Assembly: GCA_900541865.1 (NCBI GenBank)
Contig: UQLO01000003.1
Span: 41,480-105,479, forward strand
Length of the DNA stretch: 64,000 nucleotides
Reading direction: 5' to 3'
From: an uncultured Porphyromonadaceae bacterium
Lineage (GTDB): Bacteria > Bacteroidota > Bacteroidia > Bacteroidales > Muribaculaceae
In this document: positions 1 through 9,005 of the stretch, in pieces
Layout: every line of letters starts with the position of its first letter
How positions within the stretch are numbered: the first letter of the stretch is position 1
Made by a program: the position numbers and the translations under genes
Notes under the pieces: model-generated
The model's database searches: none
What the model was told of the DNA's origin: nothing
The model's input: the letters and a program-made list of their open reading frames with translations, nothing else

Positions 1-380
1 TTGATGCCGGTGTACTGCGGTGCTCCGAGGTCAAGCTCATTGATATAGACCTTGTCAAAGGTCTTGTCAAAATTCTGTTCCGAGCGACCGTCGAGGAACT
101 GGGTCTTGACCTCGGCCTCGTTTATCTCGGTGACGGTGATACAGCCGAACTTGTAGAAGCCTTTGTCGCGTATCTCGCAGTCAAAGACCACCTTTCCCGC
201 TGCCACATCGGGGCGGTTGATGTGGCCGAAGATTGCCAGGTTCTGAGGGCAATCTTTCAGCGGGAAGGTGATAGTCAGCGTGTAGCCGTCGCTACCGCTG
301 AACATTCTATTTTCGGAAACATACTCAAACGAAGTGCCCTTTTTGAGGGCCGCGAGTTGGTTGTAGACGTAGATTTGCAT
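1..380 (-). CDS. Partial phage tail protein (distal tail/baseplate region)
   Basis: The open frame starts at 380 and leaves the window on the left, so only about 126 residues are visible (MQIYVYNQLAAL...). I recognise no named domain. The visible part is a soluble, beta-rich sequence ending near YINELDLGAPQYTG. Its start codon overlaps the tape-measure stop by one base (TAATG), which indicates translational coupling. A gene directly downstream of a tape measure usually encodes a distal-tail or baseplate protein, and that is the only basis for the call. Confidence 0.6.
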   Translation of the reverse strand, partial: MQIYVYNQLAALKKGTSFEYVSENRMFSGSDGYTLTITFPLKDCPQNLAIFGHINRPDVAAGKVVFDCEIRDKGFYKFGCITVTEINEAEVKTQFLDGRSEQNFDKTFDKVYINELDLGAPQYTGI

Positions 381-3300
381 TATTTTTTGGATTTGGGAGC
401 TTTGTTTTTCATTAAGCGATCATATTCCTCCTGGGCCTGTTGGATGCCGTGATCGCCGGCCACGGTGTTCACGGTGACGAAGGGTTCGTTCAGTCGCTCA
501 TTCAGCCTTGCGAGCGTTTGCTCAATGGCTGAATTGTCAGTGGTTTGTGTAGGCACGTTCACAACCACATTAGGCTGAACCGCAGAAGGAATAGACTCCG
601 CTAACTTCATAGGCGCAGACAAGCGGCGGCTCACATCGGCGTGAGTAATTGAGCCGATAGTGTTTGTGCGCTGGGCATAGTCGAGGGCTTCCAATAAAGG
701 GCGGGTCTGCGGATTGTTGACGAGCTTTTGGGAGGCAACCCATTCGCCCGCATGGACCACGCCAACGGCCTCGTCCTTGCGTCCGGGTGGGGTAAAACCG
801 CCCTCGCTGTAGCCCTGCGCCTCCGATGCTTGCTGCTGCTTCTTGATAGCCGCAATCTGAATGGCGCCCGCAGCCACGGCCATAGCCGCCGCAATTGGAG
901 CGAGGATGTAGCCGACTACGGGGATAGCGGCAGCGGAGCCGTAGGCGTTCAGGGCATTGGTGGCAGTCTGCGCCACGGCCTGGATTACCTGCATCGCGAA
1001 CATTTTGCGGTTGGCCTCCTGCTTGGCCTTGGCTATCTCCTTCTCCTTCTGCTTTTCGAGCTTCTTGACTTGATAGGTGTTGCCCTCGGCGCGGCTGATT
1101 TCGGCATCGTAGCGCTTGTTGATGGCGGCGGTCTGTATCTCCAACTCGGCTTGGATCATCGTAGACAAGCCGGAGAAGATAGCCGACATTCCCGAAACAA
1201 GCGTGTCAAGCGAGCCGGTCAGCGCCTTGCCGCCGTCGGAGTTGAGCCATTCAACGGAGGCGGCAACACCTTTCTCCATAGCGTTGCGAGTGTCCTCCTC
1301 GGCGAGCAACCCATACTTCTTTTTGAGAGCGAGCTTGGCTTTCTCGAAAGCCTCCTCGATTCTCAACTTCTCGGCGGCATTGTCGCCGGCGGCGGCAATC
1401 TCGCGGTCATAGACCACCCGGAGCAAAGCAAAATCGGCATCGTATTTGGCTTGGCGCTCCTGCGGATTGTCGCCGAAGTAGTCCTTCTTCATAGAGGCAT
1501 ACTGCGCTTCCAGGCGTTGAATTTCCTGCTGGCGCCGTTGAGTCTGCTGAACCTTAAGGTCTTGCAGACGGCGCTCAGCCTCCACCTCCTCGCCACGAAT
1601 GGCGGCAAGGTTGGCTTGGTGAATACGCTCCAACTCTTCGAGTTGAGCCTTATACAGCTCCTCATTCAGCAAGCCCTGTGCGTGGGCGGTTTCAAGAGCG
1701 GCCTTGCGCTGCTCGTAGCCCTCGTTCTCAGTCTTGACGCGGTCTTTGTTGGCTTCCTTGTAGGCGTTGACTATGTTCTGTTGATGCTCCAACTCCAGTT
1801 CTTCAATTCGGCGGTCGTAGGTTTCCTTGGAAATCTGACCGTCAATGTAGAACTGCTTCAACTCAGCCATACGCTGATTGTAGGAGTTGTTCTCGACCTC
1901 AAGGGAACGGGCGGCGCTTTTCTGCTCCGCTTTGAGTTGCGCCTCGCGCCACTCTGCGGTGATTTGCAGGCGCTCCGTTTCCGTAAGGTCGGTGTGCATC
2001 AACTGCTTTTCGCGGAACTGCACGGCAATCTCGTCCATACGCTCGGTGTATGCGAGATAGTCAGTTTCGCCGGTGGCGTAACTGATGCGGGCCGAAGCCT
2101 CGGCTTGCTCGCGCCACTCCTTTTCGGCAGCGAACTTGTCAGTTACGGTGTTAGAGGGGGTTCCACCGCCTCCACCGCCACCTCCAAGATTGAGGTCGGG
2201 AGTTTCCGGCTCCATAAGAGCCTCCGCGGAGATATTGTATTTCTCACGCAGAAACTCGTTGGCCTCATTAAGCTGCTTCTGTTTGAGCAGGTTCTCCTGA
2301 TAAGCCGCCTCCGAAGCGTTGTAGGTTTCTCCAGTTGATGCCACGCGCCGGGCATAAGGGGCAACATTGACCATTTGCCCTGCGGCGGCATCGGTGGAGT
2401 TGCCGTAGGATTGGTACGATTCCATCTCACGGGCGTTCTCCCACTCGGCCACGGCCTGGTCGTGGGCGGCTTTGTCGCGGTCGCGTTTCTGACGCAGTGC
2501 CGGCGCCTGTTGTTCGAGAGTGAGAAGTTCTTTCTCATTCTCGGTGATTTTCTCGGCGGCGGCACGGGCCCGCGCCACCTCGATTATGGAGTTGCGCAGT
2601 TGGTCGTAGGCGTTCTTAGCCCGGCCAACCATAATCTCCTCGGTAGAGAGATTTTTGAAGTAGTCGGGATAGAGTTTTTGAAGTTTCTCGGCAGCTTCCC
2701 GGCGCTTGTCGGTGGCTTTGGACTCGTCCGTAGCCTCCTTGTAAAGCGCCTCAAGTCGGGCGATTTCATTGGCGCAGTAGCCTGCCGAGGCTTCGTCGAT
2801 GTCCTTGATTTTCTTCTTGTACTCCTCTGCCTCTTTCGCGGCCTGCTCGGCGGCTTTGCGCGACTCGTTGATGCGGGAGGTGACGGCGTAGACGGCACCG
2901 GCCACTGCAAGGATAAGCCCGACCCAATTTGAGAACTTCATCGCCTCCAACGACTTGCGCCAACGCTGCTGCATATTGTAGTTGACCTCGAGGCCGTTGG
3001 TGAAGTAGTTGACTGCGTTTATAAGTGGAGTGAAAAGAAGCCTCACGGCAGGTATAATGCCGTGAACGAGCTTCATAGCGCCGTGGAAAAGAGAGACGGC
3101 AGCGGCGGCTATCTTTGTGCGGGCTGCGGTCACTGCCATAATGGCGTTGTAGGCGGCAATGGCAGTGACGGTCACCAGGATTTCGCGCTTGTATTTCAAG
3201 AAGAAATCCACCATAGTGTTGAGCACTCGGAGAAAAATTCCCGAAGAAGTATAAATGTGCTTCATTATGGGATAGAGTTTTTCACCGAGGGCGATGGCTA

Positions 3301-4699
3301 ACTCGCCCACACGCTTGCGGGCCTTGTCAATGGAGGCTTGGGCGGTGTTGTTGAAAATCTCATATTCGTGGGTTGCCGAAGATGCTTCATTGAAGGCTCT
3401 GTCGGCGTTGACCAACTGCCCCTTGACCTCGTCAAGGTGCATGGCGAGTGTGGAGAGCACCTGCGACACGCGCGCCGCGTCAAGCCCCATGTCCTTCAGA
3501 GCCGGGGCGAGTACCATAGTGGCGTTGTCAAAGTCGGACTCTTGGCCGATTTTCTGCAACGCCTCAAGGAACATCAGAAGGCCGTCCTTAGCCGATCGCT
3601 TCAGCGTTTGGTTAAGGACGTCGGCATCAAGACCTACCACTTGGGCAAACTCGTGGTTCTTGTTGGCAAGGTTCATGATCACCTTTTGGATGGCGGTTGC
3701 CGACATCTCGACCTTTTGGCCGTTTGCGTCAAGGACTGCGCCGAAGGCCAGGATTTGGGGAATGGTCAGACCGGCTTGTGAGCCGATACCTGCCATTCGC
3801 TGAGCAAACTCCACAAGGTAGGGCTTTGATGCGGTACAGTTCTGCGAGAGGACGTTGACCGTTGAGCCGACGGCAAGCATGGCGTCCTTCGTGCCCAACA
3901 TTTCTTCGACTCCGAAGATGTTGGTGAGCTTGGCGATGGTTTGGGTTGCACCCGATCCAAGGTCAACAAGCGCCACGTTGATGATGTCGGCGGCTTCAAC
4001 GTAGCCCTGCACATCTTCGAGGGTGTTCTTGCCGAGTCGGCCCGCCTCCTGTGCCAGGGCGTTCAGTTCCTCTCGCGGCGTTCGAGTATCCATATGCTTG
4101 AACGCCTCGTTGAGTTCCTCTACCTTGTCGGCCGACAACCCCGTGTACTTGCGGGTGTTGGCGAGCGCCTCATCCATCTCGGCGAAGGAGTTGACCGCCT
4201 TACGTCCGGCCATTACCAGTCCTGTAATGGCCGCTCCGATGCCGAGGATGGCGGTTTGGCAGTTGTTAAGCCAAATATTCATGCGTTCCCAAAGGGATTT
4301 TTGGTTCGCCATGGCGGCGTTGAGCTTTGATATTTCGGCTTTGACTGCCCTGATTTTCTGCATGTGGGCATCCCAGGCGGCGGTGCCGCGTTGGATGCCG
4401 TTGAGCTGTTGCTGAAGGGTTTTGAGTGCCTTGTTCAACTCCTTGGGCGTGGCCTTGTCGAGGCGCCGGAGGGTTTGGTCGGCGGTGGCGGCCGAGCCTT
4501 TCATCTGTTGGATGAGTTTGTTGGTAGCGGTGAGTTCGCGCTGGAGCTTCTTCATTGAGGCTTTGTCGCCGGCAGTGGAGGCTTTGGCGAGCTGCCGTTC
4601 AAGTCGCTTCGCGTCCTTCTCGAGGGTCGCGAGCATCTTTTGGGCCTGCTTGCCGTTTACGGAAAGCACGACATTCGCCGTGGTGCTATAATTTGCCAT
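380..4699 (-). CDS. Phage tail tape measure protein (TP901-like)
   Basis: This 1439-residue protein sets tail length and helps pass DNA through the envelope. Residues 1-150 are charged coiled coil. Residues 150-480 resemble the TP901 tape-measure core (SFAEMDEALANTRKYTGLS, then a stretch on tracking inactive and active segments). Hydrophobic segments lie near 520-640 and 1240-1320, and long heptad-like coiled coil fills 640-1180, broken by a Gly8 tract. The start at 4699 is supported by a promoter-like CAAATTTA at 4749-4756 (TAAATTTG on the minus strand) and a leader hairpin at 4705-4719. The length predicts a siphovirus tail of roughly 200 nm. Confidence 0.93.
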   Translation of the reverse strand: MANYSTTANVVLSVNGKQAQKMLATLEKDAKRLERQLAKASTAGDKASMKKLQRELTATNKLIQQMKGSAATADQTLRRLDKATPKELNKALKTLQQQLNGIQRGTAAWDAHMQKIRAVKAEISKLNAAMANQKSLWERMNIWLNNCQTAILGIGAAITGLVMAGRKAVNSFAEMDEALANTRKYTGLSADKVEELNEAFKHMDTRTPREELNALAQEAGRLGKNTLEDVQGYVEAADIINVALVDLGSGATQTIAKLTNIFGVEEMLGTKDAMLAVGSTVNVLSQNCTASKPYLVEFAQRMAGIGSQAGLTIPQILAFGAVLDANGQKVEMSATAIQKVIMNLANKNHEFAQVVGLDADVLNQTLKRSAKDGLLMFLEALQKIGQESDFDNATMVLAPALKDMGLDAARVSQVLSTLAMHLDEVKGQLVNADRAFNEASSATHEYEIFNNTAQASIDKARKRVGELAIALGEKLYPIMKHIYTSSGIFLRVLNTMVDFFLKYKREILVTVTAIAAYNAIMAVTAARTKIAAAAVSLFHGAMKLVHGIIPAVRLLFTPLINAVNYFTNGLEVNYNMQQRWRKSLEAMKFSNWVGLILAVAGAVYAVTSRINESRKAAEQAAKEAEEYKKKIKDIDEASAGYCANEIARLEALYKEATDESKATDKRREAAEKLQKLYPDYFKNLSTEEIMVGRAKNAYDQLRNSIIEVARARAAAEKITENEKELLTLEQQAPALRQKRDRDKAAHDQAVAEWENAREMESYQSYGNSTDAAAGQMVNVAPYARRVASTGETYNASEAAYQENLLKQKQLNEANEFLREKYNISAEALMEPETPDLNLGGGGGGGGTPSNTVTDKFAAEKEWREQAEASARISYATGETDYLAYTERMDEIAVQFREKQLMHTDLTETERLQITAEWREAQLKAEQKSAARSLEVENNSYNQRMAELKQFYIDGQISKETYDRRIEELELEHQQNIVNAYKEANKDRVKTENEGYEQRKAALETAHAQGLLNEELYKAQLEELERIHQANLAAIRGEEVEAERRLQDLKVQQTQRRQQEIQRLEAQYASMKKDYFGDNPQERQAKYDADFALLRVVYDREIAAAGDNAAEKLRIEEAFEKAKLALKKKYGLLAEEDTRNAMEKGVAASVEWLNSDGGKALTGSLDTLVSGMSAIFSGLSTMIQAELEIQTAAINKRYDAEISRAEGNTYQVKKLEKQKEKEIAKAKQEANRKMFAMQVIQAVAQTATNALNAYGSAAAIPVVGYILAPIAAAMAVAAGAIQIAAIKKQQQASEAQGYSEGGFTPPGRKDEAVGVVHAGEWVASQKLVNNPQTRPLLEALDYAQRTNTIGSITHADVSRRLSAPMKLAESIPSAVQPNVVVNVPTQTTDNSAIEQTLARLNERLNEPFVTVNTVAGDHGIQQAQEEYDRLMKNKAPKSKK

Positions 4700-4704
4700 A
4701 TAAA

Positions 4705-4756
4705 ACGCCCCGTGGGCGTGGTTTAAAAGTTTAATGTTTATCAGTTTATGGCAAAT
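4705..4756 (-). promoter_or_regulatory. Promoter and leader hairpin of the tape measure gene
   Basis: CAAATTTA at 4749-4756 reads TAAATTTG on the minus strand, matching the Bacteroidota -7 element. The short leader contains the stem ACGCCC/GGGCGT (4705-4719) immediately before the start. The -33 element is poor. The same promoter-hairpin-start layout recurs at other minus-strand genes of this prophage. Confidence 0.5.
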
Positions 4757-6490
4757 TTACGGCACCACACCGCTCTCCCGAAAGACACCCGGCAGGGTGG
4801 ATTGAGGGGAAAGGGGTTTGTCAAGGGGAACGCTTGACCCGAAAAATGCGCTCGCAGAGATGTATTTTTCGGATGCCGACCGCCTAACTCGCCGAGGACA
4901 CCGATTTTGTACAGGTGCAACCGTATGCAACAAAACGCTACGGCTCAGGAAGATGCCGTAGAAAAACGCAGTTTTCGGTGTTATCAGCAAGTTAGGCGGT
5001 CGGCGCAGCGGCCAAACGTCGGTGGGCATTAACGACGTTCTGGCCGCTGTAAAGGCTTCATTTTCAGACTTGTTGATAATGAAGCGTTTAGGGGTTTGTT
5101 AAGGGGCTTCCCCTTAACCACCGTCTGTGAAGACCCCCCACCGCCCTCTCGCTCGTTTCGGCTCGCTCGCCCTCGCTCCGAGCGGAATATGCAGAGCCAC
5201 CCACCGCCGACCGCCGCCGCTGAGAGCCGATTGGGCGGTCAAACGCTCGTCGTGCGTGACAAATTGGAGAGAAGCGGAAATTTGACACGCACGACACTCC
5301 GCTTTTGGCGATGTGCGGTAATGGCGTGGCCGTGCGGAATGGAGGTGCAGGGTCAAAAGGAGCGGAGGGCACTCGGCGTGGTCAGTCAAAGTAGCTTCGA
5401 CACCCCCGACTGACCGCAGGGAGGGAGAACGCTTTGTCGGCGAGCACAGGGCACCGAGCACCGGCGACAATGCGTGTGGGGTGTCGGAGCGTAAACCTTG
5501 ACCGACCTGACGCGGAGTGAGCGCAGCGGTTTGACACTGAGCCGTAATGACGTAGTGCCTAAGCCGTTCCGTGCATCGGGGCGAGGGGCGGGCTATTGTG
5601 ATACTGTGCAGGAGGGGTTGATTGGGAAAGCGGCTGCGGCCTCTGCCGGGTGGGAGGAAGGTGGAGAAAGGCGATGACGCGCCGACCGTAGGCCGGAGAA
5701 GGTCTGCCTGTCCTCACGGCTCGGAGATAGTCAGCGGGAGGTGTCGGACAGACCGTAATGGCAGTGCGCCCGACAGCCGGAGCGCAGCAACGCAAGCGGA
5801 GGTGTCGGGGCAAACGCACTGCCATTTCGGGCTGAGGAGTTTGTCGCCGCAATGAACGACCCCGGCGCCAACGTGGAGTTTACGCAACATTGGCAGAGGG
5901 GGCAAAGAGAATGGAGGCGGCAATCTCCGCTCCGACACCGGGAGCGGTCGTGAGTCGCAAGTGGAGCAACGCGCAACCTGCGACCCACGAGACCTCGGAG
6001 GCGGGAGTGACGTGGGCAGACAATCGTAGGCCGGAGAGAGGTTTGTGTAAATCGCAGTTCTCCACCTTCGGGCGGGTCATTATGCAGACGCTTTCACAAT
6101 CGGCCCCGACTTCCTATGTCAGCCGGGCAACGGCTTCCTATGAAGGGCGGGAGGAGTGCGGGGCGACAGTGTCGGCGGACGTGTGAATGGAGGCCGCAGA
6201 GGCATCGCCGTCAGCGTGAGCCGGAAAGAGGAGCAAACCGGGGTGTCGGCGCAGACTTTGCGCCGACAGGGAGTTTGCGACCGAAACGGAGCCGGCGCTG
6301 TCGGACACCGACCACCGGGAGGTGTCCGACTAAGCATAGGCGCAGTGCAGGAAGCAATCTCCCGGCCCCGACTTGCCCCGGCCCGCAGGGATTTCGGGCT
6401 TGCGCTGATATTGGCGAGGACTCGGAGGACGCAATGAGCGGTAGACTGCCGACTGCGAAGCACCGCGCTCCGGGGTGGGGATGAAAATGT
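4757..6490. other. 1.7-kb GC-rich spacer without convincing genes, rich in inverted repeats
   Basis: All open frames here are short, Arg/Pro-rich and mutually overlapping, which is typical of GC-rich non-coding DNA. Clear complementary arms are present: 5757-5767 with 5816-5826 (11 bp) enclosing 5769-5775 with 5803-5809 (7 bp); 5701-5706 with 5749-5754; 6244-6253 with 6259-6268 (10 bp, 5-nt loop); and 6300-6309 with 6321-6330 (10 bp). A structured RNA is possible. I found no match to the local promoter consensus inside the spacer. Confidence 0.45.
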
Positions 6491-6496
6491 GAGAGC

Positions 6497-6530
6497 CAAC
6501 CAAAAGAAAAGCCGACGTTGAGCCGGCTTT
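6497..6530 (-). terminator. Intrinsic terminator of the 132-residue protein gene
   Basis: Arms 6508-6514 and 6524-6530 (AAAGCCG/CGGCTTT) are followed on the minus strand by TTTTCTTTT. It lies just downstream of the stop at 6554, closing a single-gene unit. Confidence 0.7.
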
Positions 6531-6553
6531 CTGTGTCGGGGAGGTGCAGGGGC

Positions 6554-6952
6554 TCAGAGAGCCACCTGCGACCAGCGGAGAATGGGAAAGTAGTCTTTGA
6601 GGCCGGCCTTGAAGTAGAGCCAGGCGGGGATGCGGCAGATTGACTGCCCCGGTTCGTCGGCATCGTCGATTACGTGGAGGTGGGTCTTGGAGAGCCAGAA
6701 TTTGACCTCGTCGCCCTGCTCGTTGCGGAGCTTCAGGAGCTGCGCTTTCTCCGTGGCGAACTCGAAGAAGCGGTTGAGGCAGCGGAACTCCACCATTTTT
6801 GTTTTCTTGGCGGAGCCAAGCGACTTCGTCGATGACTTGGGTTCGGCGGCGACCTCCTCGGCAGTCTGCGGGGGGAACTGGGTGATTGCTTCTTCGACTA
6901 CCTCGCTGACGTGAACGGGATTCTGCTTTTTGGATGTTGATTTCTTTGCCAT
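6554..6952 (-). CDS. Hypothetical 132-residue phage accessory protein
   Basis: I do not recognise the family. Residues 1-50 are Lys/Ser/Glu-rich and probably disordered (MAKKSTSKKQNPVHV). Residues 52-132 look folded, mixed alpha/beta and tryptophan-containing (KMVEFRCLNRFFEFATEKAQ to ILRWSQVAL). The start at 6952 lies 30 nt after a leader hairpin (GCCCTTAGGGC, 6983-6993). The leader shares a TTTGAGGGTGAT stretch (plus strand) with the leader of the 66-residue gene at 16352. It is a single-gene unit with its own terminator in the lysis-tail interval. Like the ArdA gene it is isolated in spacer DNA, so an early or anti-host role is an inference only. Confidence 0.75.
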   Translation of the reverse strand: MAKKSTSKKQNPVHVSEVVEEAITQFPPQTAEEVAAEPKSSTKSLGSAKKTKMVEFRCLNRFFEFATEKAQLLKLRNEQGDEVKFWLSKTHLHVIDDADEPGQSICRIPAWLYFKAGLKDYFPILRWSQVAL

Positions 6953-7632
6953 TTTAGTATAGTATTTGAGGGTGATACTTGTGCCCTTAGGGCGTTTCGT
7001 TGTTTTGCGAACAAAAAGGTCATATAGGTTTAAGTCGTAAGGCAAGGATTGAACGACGATTTTTTAGCTTGCGGCCAAAATTTCTCAGTGAGGAATGAAC
7101 CGAGAAATTTTTGAAAAAATCTTCGGGCAACCAAGGCTTCAGCCATCCTTGACGGCGACGGCCTATGTGTAACTTTGTGAAGCGAAACCTACGCAAAACG
7201 CCCAAGGGCTGACAAGTACCCCTCAAATGCGGCGCGTCCAAAATGGTTGAGAAATCACAAAAAGCGAGAAGCCAACGTCAGCGAGGTGGTCGGAGATTAT
7301 GAGCAATCGTTCCTCTCGCAAGCCGGGGAGGTCGCAGACGTGCCCGCGATGTGCGGTGGAGTTCCGATACCCAACTGCGTGTTCGCTGACAGAGAAGGTT
7401 GCGGCTCGCTCCGCAATGGGCAAGGCGATAACGAGGTCGTGGCTCTCCAAGTGCCGCCGCCACAGACGATGCCGACAGGGGCAATCGTTCTGCCCCCCGT
7501 GTGGCTCGCAAGGTCGGGCTGAAAGACTACCATTCTCCGCGGTCGGGGGTGGCTCTCCCTGCACCTCCTACGCAGAAAGCCGCCAACGTTGTCGCAACGC
7601 TGACGGCTCGAACATTTTTATTTATGAAAAGA
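6953..7632. other. Spacer with an opposite-strand promoter
   Basis: No convincing gene is present. The left part is the leader of the 132-residue protein. A plus-strand promoter, TTG (7149-7151), 18 nt, TAACTTTG (7170-7177), points into 455 bp of GC-rich DNA and toward the 3' end of the spanin gene. The plus-strand frame 7299-7700 runs into the spanin gene in antisense and has no coding signature I trust. Confidence 0.5.
7149..7177 (+). promoter_or_regulatory. Plus-strand promoter, spacer 7.2 kb
   Basis: TTG-N18-TAACTTTG is a full match to the Bacteroidota -7 consensus TAnnTTTG. It is oriented against all neighbouring genes. Confidence 0.6.
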
Positions 7633-8088
7633 TTACAACTTTCTGCGGAAGAAGAAGTATGCTGCGCCGCAAAGGAGAAGTAGCGACGCAAGGACTATGA
7701 TTGTGGCGTTCGGCGGATCATAAACGCGAGTAGTCGCAGTATGTTCCGACGTTGCCTCTGACGAAGCGAGCTTATAGGCGAGAGTATCAAGCCTTTCGGC
7801 GTGGTCGGCGGCAAGTTTGTTCTGCTCTTTGGAGCGGACGATCTTGCCGCCAACCGCACGGATTTTGACTATCTCCGGCACCTCGGCGACTTGTCGCTCT
7901 ATTGTGACGGTGAGGGTGTCAAAATTGAAATTCAGACGGCTTGCTATGCTGTCCGTTTGAATGATTGTGCGGTGTTGCGCCGACCGGGCGAGCGAGTCAA
8001 CGGCCACGGCCTTTTGCGATTGAGCCTCTTTTTGCGAGCGGCACGACGCGAGCAAAAAGACGAGTGCGAGGAGCGTCAGCGACCGCAT
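7633..8088 (-). CDS. Rz/Rz1-like lipoprotein with C-terminal membrane anchor (spanin candidate)
   Basis: The 151-residue product starts MRSLTLLALVFLLASCRS, a lipoprotein signal with the lipobox cysteine at residue 16. A charged, periplasmic coiled-coil middle follows. It ends in a strong transmembrane helix (ATIIVLASLLLLCGAAYFFF) and RRKL. An outer-membrane lipid anchor plus an inner-membrane helix is the topology of a unimolecular spanin, which would fuse the two membranes at lysis. The start at 8088 overlaps the end of the amidase gene by 13 bp, and the holin-amidase-spanin order supports the role. The specific spanin family was not established. Confidence 0.7.
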   Translation of the reverse strand: MRSLTLLALVFLLASCRSQKEAQSQKAVAVDSLARSAQHRTIIQTDSIASRLNFNFDTLTVTIERQVAEVPEIVKIRAVGGKIVRSKEQNKLAADHAERLDTLAYKLASSEATSEHTATTRVYDPPNATIIVLASLLLLCGAAYFFFRRKL

Positions 8089-8507
8089 AAGTCCGGCTCT
8101 TTTTGGACGTTGAACGAGGGGCAAGCCTTTGCGGCAAACTCGTTGTGGCCGTGAACGCTCGCCTTGGGGAATTGGGAGCGCAGCTCGCCAACCAATTTCA
8201 CAAGCGCGGCTCTCTGAGCCGGGGTGCGAGTGTCCTTTGGCGTCTTGCCGTCGGCGGCGCAGCCTCCGATGTAGCAGATGCCTATGGAGTGGGCGTTGTG
8301 GCCGGAGGTGTGGGCGCCGACCTGTTCCAAAGGTCGGCCCTTGTGGACGGAGCCGTCGCGATAGATAACGAAGTGATAACCGATGTCGCGCCAGCCGTTG
8401 CCTTTGGGCTTCGGCAAGGTGTGCCATTGACGGATTTGGGCAACGGTGTAATCCTTGCCCTCCGGTGTGGCGGCGCAGTGGATGATGATTTTGTCAATCT
8501 TTCTCAT
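8076..8507 (-). CDS. N-acetylmuramoyl-L-alanine amidase (endolysin, Amidase_2 type)
   Basis: This 143-residue enzyme should cut the amide bond between muramic acid and L-alanine in peptidoglycan. It resembles T7 lysozyme. Expected zinc ligands are visible: H10 in IIIHCAATPEG, a histidine at 119 or 121 in SVHGHNEF, and C129 in KACPSF. The conserved GYHFVIYRDGSVHKGRPL block is also intact. There is no signal peptide, so export depends on the adjacent holin. It overlaps the holin gene by 14 bp and the spanin gene by 13 bp, forming a compact lysis cassette. Confidence 0.93.
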   Translation of the reverse strand: MRKIDKIIIHCAATPEGKDYTVAQIRQWHTLPKPKGNGWRDIGYHFVIYRDGSVHKGRPLEQVGAHTSGHNAHSIGICYIGGCAADGKTPKDTRTPAQRAALVKLVGELRSQFPKASVHGHNEFAAKACPSFNVQKEPDLCGR

Positions 8508-8709
8508 GGTCTTTGTATTTATAATGGTAGTCGATGCCGAACAGAGCGCCGACGAACGTCAGCGTTTCGCCGTAGGCGATGAGCACGGAGTTGTGGATTT
8601 GGCCGGGCGGTGGAATCACAAGCCCCGCGATGAGGAGGCCACAGCCGACCGCGAGCAGCACTGCGGCGGCAATCAGTTGAATTGTAGGCTTATGCTTTTG
8701 GAGATTCAT
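8494..8709 (-). CDS. Holin-like small membrane protein
   Basis: The 71-residue product has a charged N-terminus (MNLQKHKPT), a strong transmembrane helix (IQLIAAAVLLAVGCGLLIAG), a short polar turn, a weaker second hydrophobic segment (TLTFVGALFGIDY) and a charged tail (KYKDHEKD). This layout and its place immediately upstream of the amidase support a holin. No family-specific motif is seen. It is first in the lysis cassette. A promoter on the other strand begins only 8 bp upstream of its start. Confidence 0.75.
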   Translation of the reverse strand: MNLQKHKPTIQLIAAAVLLAVGCGLLIAGLVIPPPGQIHNSVLIAYGETLTFVGALFGIDYHYKYKDHEKD

Positions 8710-8716
8710 AATGTCT

Positions 8717-8747
8717 TTTGGAATTTATGCGGTCGGTTGTACCTTTG
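8717..8747 (+). promoter_or_regulatory. Perfect plus-strand promoter of the small-RNA candidate
   Basis: TTTG (8717-8720), 19 nt, TACCTTTG (8740-8747) is the best promoter match in the window. It points away from the holin gene into a gene-free 240-bp interval. Confidence 0.75.
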
Positions 8748-8752
8748 TGTAT

Positions 8753-8986
8753 TGACAAGTGAAACCAAGCTAACTGACCCGGATACCTCTCAACGATGTG
8801 AAACCAAGCTAAGAAATGTGGATACTTCCGTCGTATGCCGCGATAGCTTTCCCCGATTAAGGGCTATCCGTGCGAAGTATGCGGTTGATAGCTTTCCCCG
8901 ATTAAGGGCTATCCGCGTCTAAGTTTTCAAGATAGCTTTCCCCTTTGATGTGAAACGAAAGTTTCTGTCAGAGGGCTATCTTTTTT
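8753..8986 (+). ncRNA. Candidate ~235-nt small RNA built from repeated hairpins
   Basis: The interval has a promoter at one end and a strong terminator at the other. It contains two copies of GTGAAACCAAGCTAA (8759-8773 and 8798-8812, 39 bp apart), each followed seven bases later by GGATAC. Next come two identical 27-bp hairpin units, GATAGC...GCTATC (8842-8868 and 8887-8913), 45 bp apart. A third, longer hairpin (8931-8980) uses the same GATAGC/GCTATC base plus an inner GAAAC-gaaa-GTTTC stem-loop, and runs into TTTTTT. No open frame is convincing. The 3' end stops just before the convergent tail-fibre gene. Confidence 0.6.
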
Positions 8987-9005
8987 AGGGCTATCTTGAA
9001 AACTT
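8921..9005 (+). terminator. Terminator hairpin with a 16-bp inverted repeat reaching into the tail-fibre gene
   Basis: The hairpin at 8931-8980 followed by TTTTTT (8981-8986) is a plus-strand terminator. AAGTTTTCAAGATAGC at 8921-8936 is the exact reverse complement of 8990-9005, which includes the last codons of the fibre gene. Confidence 0.65.

Noticed and set aside
728..2338. Long plus-strand open frame (536 residues) opposite the tape measure
   Set aside because: It is the antisense shadow of a GC-rich coiled-coil gene; composition is Leu/Gly-rich with no domain.
7299..7700. 133-residue plus-strand frame with CPRC motif
   Set aside because: It runs antisense into the spanin gene, is Arg/Ser-rich and lacks second-half zinc-finger order.
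8759..8913. CRISPR array
   Set aside because: Repeats come in two different pairs with two copies each and no cas genes; they read as hairpins in an RNA.
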